Assembly (NCBI GenBank): GCA_038087015.1
Contig: JASBNA010000041.1
Span: 186,001 to 250,000, forward strand
Direction of reading: 5' to 3'
Origin: Cerrena zonata
Taxonomy: Eukaryota; Basidiomycota; Agaricomycetes; Polyporales; Cerrenaceae
DNA length: 64,000 nt
Under the pieces are notes generated by a model, which was not told the DNA's origin, made no database searches, and saw nothing but the letters and a program-made list of their open reading frames with translations. The stretch's first letter is position 1. Each line of letters opens with the position of its first letter. Of this stretch, positions 47,596 to 58,532 are shown piece by piece. A program made the translations under genes and the position numbers.

Positions 47596-48659
47596 CTTCG
47601 GAGGTTCCGAAAGCTGTGAGACATGTTGAGTTCTGTGAGCCCACACTAGGCAGCGAGACACTTACAGAGCAAGGGTAACATGATGGACGGTCAAACCAAG
47701 ACTAAGTCAAATGGGTATCAATGGTAGACGTTACCAAGAGCATGCATCATACACGCACCTTCGTTCCTCGTGTCAATGTGATATTCCACCATAACCCGTC
47801 CAGCGAGTCAAATCACATCCAGAAACGCAGTCCAAGCACTTTAATATTGTATACGCAATGATTGAACGTTGGAGACAAATCAGTAGATGATTGCGAAGGG
47901 CAAGTTGTAGCGAAGCGGATCAAGTCGACCAAATAGGAAATTTACTTATTCGGGCTAAATGGATTTGACATAAGACTAGTTAATTTATTCTAACTCTTTC
48001 GTTCGAGAGTACCCAAAGCCTTTGCGTTTAGTGCGCACTACTACGCGATACATGTTAAAGTTTTACCCTGGCTATTGCATTGACATTTTTCCTATTTATG
48101 GAGTAGGTTGAGCCATTATCATATTTTCGACACAATATTCTACACGGGAACATGTTACAAGCCAGAGTTTTGTTTCTTCACATAGATTAAGCATGCGAAA
48201 GCTTTCAGAGACCTTGCCTATCATTTATGTCAAGCTTCGTGGCCTTGTGACTGACCAGAATACTCGGGCCACTTTCAATGATAGCCTCAATGTCTCAGGC
48301 TATCGATGTTCTCATGATATATGTATATTGAGAGCTCCATTAGCATCTTTCCAGACATATCGCAGGTTAAGAACGCCTAGTAAAGACTGGACTGAGACTT
48401 AGAAATTCATGCCTCATCCAGAAGAACGGGTACTTACTATATTGAATAGGTCGAGACAGAGCTGGAGGAAGAATGGTAGTACGTCTCTCGTAGAGAACTA
48501 CATAAATAAGGGACAGGAACTTTCGAGCTCTCAACCTCTGCTATTGTGGAAATATGATTTGATGCCTTTCCGTTACATTCCGATCGTACTGGTCATTGGG
48601 TACCGCGGGTCTATGAGAATATAATTAAGTACAAGCAACGCTGCGACGTCACGAAATGC
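47596..48659. other. Intergenic region between the F-box gene and the ULD gene
   Basis: F-box promoter and ULD 3' flank. It contains the decayed third copy of the secreted-family 3' end (47985-48112). Open frames at 48193-48402 and 48409-48624 (+) have no recognisable family. Confidence 0.5.
47985..48112 (-). repeat. Decayed third copy of the secreted-family 3' end
   Basis: CCCAAAGCCTTTGCGTTTAG at 48012-48031, with ACTACTACG after it, matches the 3' flank of secreted gene 1 (about 2244-2285, including its CTACTACTAC). Some 60 bp on, TTTATGGAGTAGGTTGAG (about 48095-48112) resembles the reverse complement of that gene's last codons and stop (TTTATTGGGTAGACTGAG, 2311-2328). No upstream coding exons remain. 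Confidence 0.5.
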
Positions 48660-50252
48660 TTACTTAGGAGGTTGACGTAGAAGTGTAAAGTCATCGTCAT
48701 GTAGAGGTTCCAACCCCGAGTTTTTCTGGGGCTGGAAAAGGGGGATCCGAGGCTGGAAAGTAAACGGATCTCTAACGAGTTCTGGCGTGAGGCCATCGGG
48801 AACAAAGTCTACCGTGTCAGTTGGGATCCATTGTATACCTGATACAATGCCATTCGGTGTTTGGTAGCTCAAAAAAGGTATAAGTATGACAAGCGGATAT
48901 TGCGTCCTTGAGAACTTACCTTGCGGGAACCGCCCTAAGTTGTAAGATATGTAATATGTCAGAACCTCTCATATTCATTAGGAGATGAGGAACATACTTG
49001 AACGAGTGATATTTAGTGATACCATCTGGTGCCATGCTTGTCGTATAGGTGACAGATCCTGGTTGAATTATCTGGGCTGGGACAAAGCCCAGTGGCGAGG
49101 TTTCCCTGGAATGAACTAGAATACGCCGTATATACTGCAATTCGTCTATTTCATCCTTCTGAGAGGCTTTTTGTGTTTCGTTTGTGGGCTCAATATCGTC
49201 GGTAGTTGAATCCCCAGTGTCAACATCGAGTTCTTCGATACGACTTTTCGCAATTCTGAAGAATGTTTGGCAGTAAAAACTTATTTTTCATCAGAGACGT
49301 ACACGCAGGAAGTGAGACCGAAATTACCATTTAATTTCACCATCATACTCCGGAACATTGGTATTATTGAGCTTCTTGCATCGAGGACAGCACCTGTCAT
49401 CGTCTTCACGTGAATGTAAAATGGCACTCATGTTCAGAGACTCTCCAGGTTCAATGTCCCATTGTTTGCTGGTAGCCTTTCTGCTGGAGCGACGAACTTC
49501 ATAATCCCCTCGTTTAATGAATGAAAGGCCTGCCCGATTGTGGAAGTAGAATAGCAGAAATTTATTGAAAGTCTGGAACAATCGATTGGTAATTATCAGC
49601 GAGATATACAGTTCATCTGAAAGTGGTCGACTTGCGGCTTTATCCAGACAAAACTCCAATGGGATTTCCGCGCGTTGATCGAGGAAGTCTACCAACCCTA
49701 TGGTACATGGTGGCGGTTGAGCTGGAAGGATTTTGTACGTCGCACTCGACGCCAGATCAAGGGTGATATGTCTAAAGAACATTCAGTACATTTTAAAGCA
49801 TATCATATCGATACTTACAACCCGGATAAAGATAGTAATAAAGTAATCGAATTGCCTTGGGAAACCAACTTTTCTTGTAACTCTTGCAACGCCTTTTTGC
49901 TACACAACGCCCATCGAAAGGCCTGAACAAGTGTAGAGCCCCACCATTGTAAAGGCTTAAAGCTGTTCAGTCGGCCAAGAAATTCTTGAACAAGCTTCTT
50001 GGATTCAGCCAATGCATGCGATATAGCATTTGTCAAGGAATTCGGAAGTCCTTTGGAAGAAGCGGAAGAAAGAACAGATCGAATGCAGTGTAAAGTCTCG
50101 ACGTAACGGTCCAAGAACTGCACGAATTCCTGCACTTCCTCTCGTACGTGTGCCCCATCGATAAGACAGTCCTTCGTTTTCAAAATCAAGTCAATTAGTG
50201 TCACGATATCGCCAAACCCACCGAATGAAAGTTGAAGACTTAAGACAGGCAT
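48660..50252 (-). CDS. Fungal ubiquitin-like-domain (ULD) protein with helical N-terminal domain
   Basis: The N-terminal 145 residues (MPVLSLQLSFGGFGDIVTLI, then VREEVQEFVQFLDRYVETL) are helical and resemble the short helical domains that precede ubiquitin-like domains in many basidiomycete proteins. An intron near 49820-49774 leads to the ubiquitin-like domain: PPCTIGLVDFLDQRAEIPLE, then RLFQTFNKFLLFYFHNRAGL, FIKRGDYEVRRS, QWDIEPGESLNMSAIL. A CCPRCKKL pair of cysteines follows, then an acidic linker, and the C-terminus is Pro-rich (PFTFQPRIPLFQPQKN). Four to five exons, about 430 residues. An upstream in-frame Met at 50288 would add 12 residues. The role is unknown; partners may be STAND-type sensors, by domain association only. 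Confidence 0.72.
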
Positions 50253-50926
50253 AGTTGTGTTGTGTGGCTTAGATGTACTAAGCGTCACGACACACTATGA
50301 TTGCGGACATATGGTCTCAAAGGCAGTGAACCTCATAAACGACCAAGACGTCACCTGGTAGTTGTTTCGTGAGACCCTGTCGGGGTTTTTTCTTTTTTAG
50401 GCGGGGACGCATCAATGTTGGGCGTCCGGTCCCATCCTGTTGCCAAAAGTGGTAGCTCATGATGTTTTCAATATCCCACGCTTATCAGGTACGAATGTCT
50501 GGACTCTGAAGTCATGGTGACTGAGCATTCTCTTGGAGGAATTTTGCATTGTGAAAGACCACTGGATATCATATAAGGTATACACACCTATCGTAAAACA
50601 TGCAATGGCCTGCCAAACGAAACTTAAACAGTACAGTGCTCAAATATCTCCAAACCGGGAATCATGAAGGACGATGGGGTGGGTCTCTTCCGCGAATCTA
50701 GCATCGGAATGTCGAAAATACCAATGCTGACGTCATGCCGGTTACTGACATCCTATTCAAGTTATTGAACTCGTCATGAATCGGAACACATTTAGGGTAC
50801 CAACACCTTTGCTTATCAATACTGGGGGCTGCTAAGTATGACTTTGTAGGCTCGTGTTAGGTCCATGTGACTCCGAGCTTGATATCAGATATAAATGAAG
50901 AACGAAAGTCGTACTGATAGTACTGG
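50253..50926. promoter_or_regulatory. Divergent promoter region ULD gene / GST
   Basis: 674 bp between divergent starts. A TATAAAT lies at 50889-50895, 38 bp before the GST ATG at 50927. A T-rich run (GGTTTTTTCTTTTTT) is at about 50384-50397. No repeat seen. Confidence 0.5.
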
Positions 50927-52095
50927 ATGTTCCTTTCCCTGTTACTTCCACGAGGACTATATCATTTACAGCTACCAAAAACTCAAACACCCTCCGTGAC
51001 TAGACGAGCTGTATCTTTGTATAGTACCATTTCTAGCTTCTCGACTACGCGAACACGGCGTCAATCTACCAAACCAGCCCTCATGTCAGCCAGTGAACCT
51101 TCTACCAAGAAGCAAAGGACAGATGGATATGTCCTCTATTATGTGCGTAGTCTACTAGTTATATATAATCTAAAGTCGGAGTTTCTGACGCTCAATTCAT
51201 AGTGGCCCGGAATCCCAGGGCGTGGAGAGTATATCCGTCTTGCATTTGAACACAGTGGTACGGCGTACACTGAAGACTCCGATCCTTCCAAACTCCTTCC
51301 TACAATCACCGATCCCAAGAATTGTGGCCATCCGGGTCACTTCGCCCCGCCTGCCCTAAAATTACCCAGTGGCAAATTCATCAGCCAGACCCCCAACATT
51401 TTGAACTATGTAGCTCCAAAACTAGGTTTGGCGGGGGATAAATGGGTAAAGTTGACTGAGAAACAGAAGAATGGGGACAAGGTGGATATCGGAAGCGAGG
51501 AGTACGAGCAAGCCGAAGAGGAACGTGCCGCTGTGAACCAGCTGGTATTAACGGCGTTGGATTTAAGCAATGAGGTCAGTCTTTTCAATTATAGATTCGA
51601 AGGATGTAGGAAGAAATAATGTTGTATAGTCTCACGACGTGCATCACCCCGTCGCCGTGGAAGACTACTACGAGGATCAAAAGGAGGAATCAAAACGTCG
51701 TGCACAGTCATACCGCAAGAACCGTTTGCCAAAGTTCCTTGCGCACTTTCAAAAAGTCCTAGAAAGTAACCCCGCGAACAAGGAGGGCAACACTTATCTC
51801 ATTAGCTCCAAAACTACCAATGCAGATCTCGTACTCTATCATGCAAGTGTCCATTCTCTAGTAGCAGAAAGTTTCGTGCTAACCTTCTTTGTAAAAGGTT
51901 ATTGATGGCGCTGAGTTTGCATTCCCTCGTCGGACTGCCGCTCTTCGCCAATCTGGAAAGTATGAAAAGGTCTTCGCCCTGAAGAAACGAGTGGAGAGTG
52001 AGGGCGGAATCAAGGCGTATATCGAGGAAGGACGCAGGCAACCGTTTTCGCAGGGATTATTCAGGCACTATCCAGAGCTGGATGGAGATGACTAA
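50927..52095 (+). CDS. Glutathione S-transferase with possible mitochondrial presequence
   Basis: GST of the sigma/mu-like type that conjugates glutathione to electrophiles or reduces peroxides. The thioredoxin-like domain reads YVLYYWPGIPGRGEYIRLAF (the first exon ends at YVLYY; intron about 51141-51201), then LPSGKFISQTPNILNYVAPK, the SQT-type glutathione-binding turn. The helical domain follows: EERAAVNQLVLTALDLSNEV, YRKNRLPKFLAHFQKVLESN, TNADLVLYHVIDGAEFAFPR. It ends HYPELDGDD. The first 55 residues are Ser/Thr/Arg-rich, without acidic residues until residue 56, and look like a mitochondrial presequence. A second Met (MSASEPSTKK, 51084) could give a cytosolic form. About 300 residues. Intact. 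Confidence 0.88.
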
Positions 52096-52239
52096 ATACA
52101 GCGTACTTGGGGAACTAGGAATGTACAATATTAACAGCGCGAAATTGGTACATAGGATATTAGGAATTATCGGTATGGTGAAAGTATACATATAAAGTCT
52201 TGACGTCCCGGAGGTTTGTGAAGGTTTTAATATCAGAAA

Positions 52240-53276
52240 CTATCCCATATGAATGTGTCGATAGTATGCCGGAAGGACGTGAACAAATGATATCCAACCC
52301 TAGGTGACGTAAGTTCGTGCCTCCTAGGATTAATCATTCAGACTTACGTTGTACCAATAAAAGCTAATTTGATCCTCCACAACGGCGGCTTTATTGGAGG
52401 CAAATCGTGCTCCTACAAAAAGTCCCAGTGCCGTGAATATAATTGAGATACCCCAGTTCAGTCGCCAGAAAAGAGGCAATAAAGTGGACCAGGCGAACAT
52501 GCCAATAAACATCGATAGGCGAGCGACGTGAGGGAATAGAATTGGCAACGTAGATCGCCCTATAAGCCTATCCCCGTCCACATCCTTGAAGTCTTGAGCG
52601 TGGAACGTCGTGAGATAGACGAGTCCACTCATAATTATAGACCGACATGCAAGGGGTGTTAGGCAGTCTGAATCGCCGGCTTGAACTGGGGTCAGTGTGG
52701 GAACGGAATAATGAGGGGTAAACTCACAAACGATTAACGTCGCACCTGTTTCGAACATAGAGAGTCCAAATGCGTTCATGATATTTCGAGAGGACCAGTG
52801 GATTGCGTGTCCTCCACATTCATTGTATAGGATGAATGCGGAAGACAGAATGATGCTGATCCAGAACATCGTCCAACTGTAGTATATTGATTGAGCTAGG
52901 CACAAGGGTAGTAGTATCCACCGGAGGATCCTAGCAGATTCCAACGTAATTCGATTTGCAGCGAGCGGGCGGTCAGGTTTGTTTTTGATGTCTTCCTCGA
53001 TCGACAAACACTGATTTGAGACGTTAAACTGAAGGAGGTGGAGGTAGGTCCAACCGATCGAGTGGATGAGCCGAGTCAGCTCGATTCCCGGGGTGACAGC
53101 CATTGAGAAGGCTGTCTTAGAATGAGCGAAATATTAGTAAAGCGAATGACGGATAGAGACAAACGTACTATTGGGATCATGGTGGTCTTGATGTCGGATT
53201 TTGTGAACAGGTAGAGGGTACATGGGTGATAAACACAGAGGCGATGTAAATGAGTCGAAACTGTATGAGCGAACAT
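52240..53276 (-). CDS. UbiA-family prenyltransferase, copy 2
   Basis: Near-duplicate of the gene at 31415-32456 in opposite orientation. The conserved start is MFAHTVSTHLHRLCVYHPC; an in-frame Met at 53309 would add 11 residues. Both metal-diphosphate sites are kept (NQCLSIEEDIKNKPDRP and HAQDFKDVDGDRLIGRSTLP). Introns match copy 1: the first ends at ..TTCTAAG before ACAGCCTTC, the last joins YWYN to GWISFVHVLPAYYRHIHMG. Differences are scattered and mostly conservative, so both copies seem under constraint. Similarity appears to fade just outside the coding span, suggesting an older gene-sized duplication. Its nearest neighbours are a GST (tail-to-tail) and, 2.8 kb away, a P450 on the same strand, which would suit a small secondary-metabolism locus. 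Confidence 0.88.
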
Positions 53277-56123
53277 CTTCGTTCTCTTGTTATGAGATGT
53301 GGGGGACATGAGCGCATACGGCGTGAATCATTAACCAAAGTATTTCTATCCCTTTGCTGACATGGAAGCGATCAAAAGACATATGATGACACAAAAGATG
53401 TAAATCTTACAATATCACCACGGTGTGCTCGCCACCATCTCCGCGGCGACACGAATTGCGGCATCCTGACGGTAGAGTACGCCGATGAAGAAACAGGACT
53501 TGCCCAAATATTTATAATATTATGAGATTCGGAACTTGTTGCTCCAGGTATGTTGCTCCGAGAGTACGCCGTGGCCTGAGTGAGCATGGTTGATCACTTC
53601 TGGTAGTAGAAAATTGGGAATATGGGAGCAACTGAGCGCAAGTGCGCAAGTATAGTATGAAGATCTCCGGGAAATAGAGACCCAGACACCTTAACATCTA
53701 AAATAAACTACGGTCTCAATGACCTCACCTGAGAGATGCTGACTCGGGATTGTCGTTCTACCGGCGGGTACACACGGAAAGTTCGCCCGAAAGAGACCGG
53801 AAGGCGATCCGCTATTGATCCGTGAGCTGTCAACCATGACATTACGGAGCTTCCTCAGTCCGACTATGAAGTATATTTTCCAAAGTGAGAGTACATCCTC
53901 ATCCATTAGGGACATGGCAGAACCTTCATCTTTCCCGTCGTGCAGATGCTACCTACAAGAAAATCAGCTAATCTTGGTCAAGGTCATTGCAAAATATGAA
54001 TGAGAACTTATGACAATCTAGGTTGGTGATCAACTAAGTCAGAACGTACATTTCTCGGCCTTGGTTATACCTACCAAAGACCAAAGACGTCAGCCCTAAA
54101 TTTGTCAGGTGGAATATAGCGATCGCAAGTAGAGAACCCCCGAAGCGATAGCACCCGATTTGACATCCGAATAGAACTGGAATGGGGTTTTCAAAACATG
54201 GTGAACCTTGCAGAATCCACGAGGCGGACGGACGATAGTGACGTGTTAGACAGCTCTGCCAGATCAGCTCGTTTCTCGCTGTTCTACCGTATATAAATCG
54301 TAATTTGCAAAAGCCTGATCGTCTAGACCTCGACAATTTCATGGAACCAACTGAAGCACGCATGAGGTTAGATACGCGGAAACCCATACGAGATTAAAAA
54401 ACTCGCCGTGCTAGTCAAGACCTCCAACGCCCGTCGACGAGGCAGCACTCCGAACACCTATATTGTAATCATGATTGAATGTAAACCACGCATCGGCAAG
54501 CTTGAGCGGCACTGTCTACGGCCATGGATCTCCTCCATTACAATTTGACTCACCAGTACTCACCGACATTACAATGTGCACTCAGCCTTCATTAATCATT
54601 GGTTCACCGGGCGCACGTAGAATCCAGAGACATACGAAGTACGGGTTCAAGTTGGCAGTCGATGATGACGTCACCGGCAGATGTCGGGAAGTTCCGACTT
54701 CCTGGCTTGGCAATTGCTGATTTCTTTCATCTCTCAGTGACTCGTCGCGGCGCGATACTTTGGGTTCACCCCCGGGATAGCTGCAAAAATGTCCCCAATG
54801 CTCTCATATCTCATGCATTCGCCCGGCGCAATCGTGACTCCAGAAGTTTATCCTTGGGATCAGCATGCTTTGTTGCACTCACGGAGACATCTAGTCATCT
54901 CTGAGTATACGTATTTCTTTTTGATCTACTCTTTGTAGTAACTGGTATTGAAGTCTTATTCTGCAGGTATACAACATATTCGGCTTTCTCTGTGCTTGAA
55001 TATTCCTCATCTGGCTCTCTTCATTGCACGCTTGATCTTCGTCTGTCTGACTTCAGCCGTTCACTTGCCGGTGTCGGTGGATGTTCCCTGGACCCTGGTT
55101 GAACTACTCTTCGGAACATATATATATATATAATGTCGTGTGGTCTTATTCGGATCAGTCTCCTTCGAGGACGATGTCTGTGACCACTTAAACTCGGTTT
55201 ACGGACGACCAACTTTTCGACATTTGATCGAATGTTGAAAGTTCATTTGCCAGTGCGCGTTTCGGCAATGTTTGTCTTGCTCGAAATCGGTGATATACAA
55301 GAACCAAGTGCATCTATCGCTGTAGCTATGCTGACGAGGGTGCCAGTTGATAAGCTTCCGATGACATGTAGCACATTGACGCTCTCATCTACATTGTTTC
55401 CGTTGGTCATACCATCCGATTCCTTTCCTATTTTAGTGTTGTACCGCTGACACATCATCTTCATTTGCGGTTCTCCTTCACGGCGGGTCAACGCCACACA
55501 GCTTGATAAATGTTTTGGTCTGACCAATTCTATGTCTACTCACTGGGCTTTTCCGACCCTTTCTACTGTCCATCAACGTGATCCTCTTCAGCTATATGAT
55601 GGCCTAAACAGTTGAGGGAGGGGATACGAAAAACCAGCGAACAGCTCTTGTGCATGGAATTACTGCTGCCAAACGTTACACAGAATACTAGGTAAGTATG
55701 TGTTGCAACCTTTCAAACCATTGTCTGTGCCATACGCGTTAATTGCCACTGAAACGGTCCGTCCAAGTTCACGGACGTTGTAAATTGGGTTGTCACTTTC
55801 GTTTATGAGCTACTTTCATTCGAGACGTCTCAATTATTGTCATACCACAGACACTTAAAATATTGGAATTATCTGCTGCCCACTTTGAGCCACATGTTGG
55901 TGTAGAACTTATCCCTCTCAGCCGTTATTTGCCTTCATTCTTCTTGTGATGAGGCAATAATATTCTATGATTGGAATCAAATTGTCAAGGCCTGTGAGAA
56001 TAGAGATTCTCTACTGCAAGAAATCGAAGACGTATCACTAGACGTAGTAAATAGCAACTTCAAGTCTTGCACAAATGATAGACACAGAGAATTGAGTGCA
56101 GATCTAAACAGACATAAGTCGAA
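53277..56123. other. Gene-poor region between UbiA copy 2 and the P450
   Basis: About 2.8 kb. Open frames at 54034-54387 (-), 54599-54904 (+) and 55243-55527 (-) show no recognisable domain or consistent splice sites. A short (AT)n tract is at 55117-55132. The UbiA copy 2 promoter should lie at its left end. Confidence 0.45.
55117..55132. repeat. (AT)n microsatellite
   Basis: Eight AT units in a row in intergenic DNA. No associated structure. Confidence 0.9.
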
Positions 56124-58532
56124 TCAAGCCTTGATACGTTCAAGGTTGACAGGGAAAGTAGGGTCAATGCTACCCTTCATGGTAGGATGGCGGACACCGG
56201 CCATGTTCCACACAATGTCTTCAGCTTGTTTGGCCTTAGAAACCTTGAACTTTCCAAGAACAATGTTGAGGACAACCTCTGCTCATACATGTTAGTAACG
56301 ACCCGCAGCAAAGCAACGGCTAACGTACTTGTTTCTAACTGAGAGAATTTGAATCCACTTCGAGAATGCTAATGCGTTAGAAGTTGTACTTTCATCGCAA
56401 CTAACAGCAGACTCACATGCAAGACCGTCCTCCTCCATTGAAAGTCATACTACGAAGGAAAAGCTGTCAATGCAAAGGTTTCACATCGAGGTGTGCACAT
56501 TTACAGGTTCGAATAAACACCAGGAATACGAGCATCAGTCACAGTAGCAGGTAAGGGAGACAGCCAACGTTCGGGTTTGAATTCCAGAGCGTCATCTCCC
56601 CAGAGCCTCTTGTCCAAGTTGCTCGCACGGAGGCCGATATAGATAGTAGTTCCCTTCGGTACGGGAATTTCCCTCATGGCGGTACCATTGACTCCGATAA
56701 CAGCATCAGAGACGGGCAACACGAAGTCCCTCTTAGCCCTGAAGCAGTGCGCCATTAGGATGATTCGCCTTATGATATCTGTTGACTTACTCTCGAGTGA
56801 TAAACGTAGCTGGGGCATATCTAACAATAGGCATTCAGCCCGTGAAGAGAAGCCACAAAGAAAGAGAGAACATACAATCGCAGACTTTCACGGACGAAGG
56901 CATCCATATAAGGAAGGGCAACGAGATCATCGTACGGGATATCTTCACCGAACTGCGCCTGTGCCTCTAAGATTTCAGCACGTAGTTTATCTTGGATGTC
57001 GACGTGCTTAGCGAGAGTGCACATCATAGCAGTCAACGCATTGGACGTAGTATCAGTTCCGGCAAGTATGAATGTCCTTGATAGAGGTACAGGTCAGAAA
57101 GCAGGAGTCAGAGTATAGCATATAATGCTTACGACATCTGTGCAAGGAGCTCATCTTCAGGGAGACGATCGGCATCGGAGGCGGCCATATTAGCTTGGAC
57201 TGTGATCAAACATTAGCGAATAAACGAGTCGTACGAAAGCGTAAACATACGCAAAATGCTCATGACGTCCTTCTTCTCAGAAAGGTTGTGAACAGTGTCT
57301 TCATCCCCAGCCTGTAAGCCTGCCCTCTTCTCGCTGAGAATCTTCTTCGACTCAGCTTCGACGTCACTAACTGCCTTCCTAAGCCTCTGAACAGTGGGGC
57401 TAGGGGTAAGACGAGCCAAAAGCCGCTTGAACCATGTCGGCCCCAGATATTTCACGTATTCGAAGAGATACTGAACTTCTGACAAATCTGCGATGGCCGG
57501 GCTATAGTGTCATGACATTAGTACAACTAACACGAACTCTGAATAGACTTAGATGGTCACACCCACATCATCATCTTCACAGAGTCAGCGAGAGGGTTAC
57601 GACTGGAGTCACCGAGCGAGTCCATGGCAACACCAAGACCTCCCTGACCAATGAGCTCGAGGGCTGTTCGACCAAACCATTCCATCACGTCCACCGTCGC
57701 TGTATCGTTTCCCACTTCAGCTTCAATACCATTGCTCATCTGTCGAAGGGATAGGTTAGCTATAATTATTGATCTTCACAGTGCTTCACACGTACTCTGT
57801 GTACGACAGAGTAGAAGGTTGTCGTCATAGATCGCAAATGCTTTACAGAGAACACAGGGTTAAGCATCTTTCGCTGCTTTCGGTGGTGTGTACCTAAGAT
57901 GGGATATGTATAAGCGTTCCGCCTTGATCATCCAGCTAGACTGAATTACCATGAACTCCCAGAAGACCTGGACCAACCGTAATTCGAGTGCTCCTATATG
58001 TCGTTTAGTGCGCAAGATCGTGTGAGATATGACAATCGACTCACTGGAAGGACCATTCAGGGTGGTCATATACATCCTCAGCATCCTTGATGAGGATGTG
58101 GTTCATGGCAACTGGGTCAAAGACATATAACATACGATGCTACATCTATTAAAAAAGGCATAAGATTGTGCGAGGGGAAAGGACTTACTCCAAACAGGCC
58201 GGTCAACTTGACGACTTTGTTAAAGTCGTTTCCGAGGCTGTCGAGCCAATTCCATCCGTGCCTATAGTATAGTTGACCCAGATTACCTGCAAAGGTGTTG
58301 CGAAGGTAAGATGCGCCGACAGTAAATCCACTGCGGAAATCTTACCTTTGACCCATGATACAGATGCAGGTCCCGGAATGTTATCCAAAGGGGAGCGCAG
58401 GATGAAGTTACTTGTCATGCGCCATAGAATCCAAGTGATCCCTGCGACCAAGAAGGCTACGAGCTCAGGGGAAAATGACATGTCGAAGTAGGAAGAGACG
58501 AGTGTGAGAACGATAACGACTGTCGTCGACAC
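56124..58532 (-). CDS. Cytochrome P450 monooxygenase
   Basis: Membrane-anchored heme monooxygenase, probably at the ER. An N-terminal anchor (FSPELVAFLVAGITWILW) precedes the proline hinge NIPGPASVSWVKG. Other visible marks are HHRKQRKMLNPVFSVKHLR in the C-helix region, the I-helix STFILAGTDTTSNAL, the ExxR helix FVRESLRL, FKPERWL, and the heme loop FNGGGRSCIGFKFSQLE with its thiolate Cys. It ends VNLERIKA. About 540 residues in roughly a dozen exons. The start could be the Met at 58532 or the next one (MSFSPEL, 58481). Motifs fit the basidiomycete clan that includes CYP5150-like and related families, but a family assignment needs alignment. Intact. Possible functional partner of UbiA copy 2 by proximity only. 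Confidence 0.9.
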
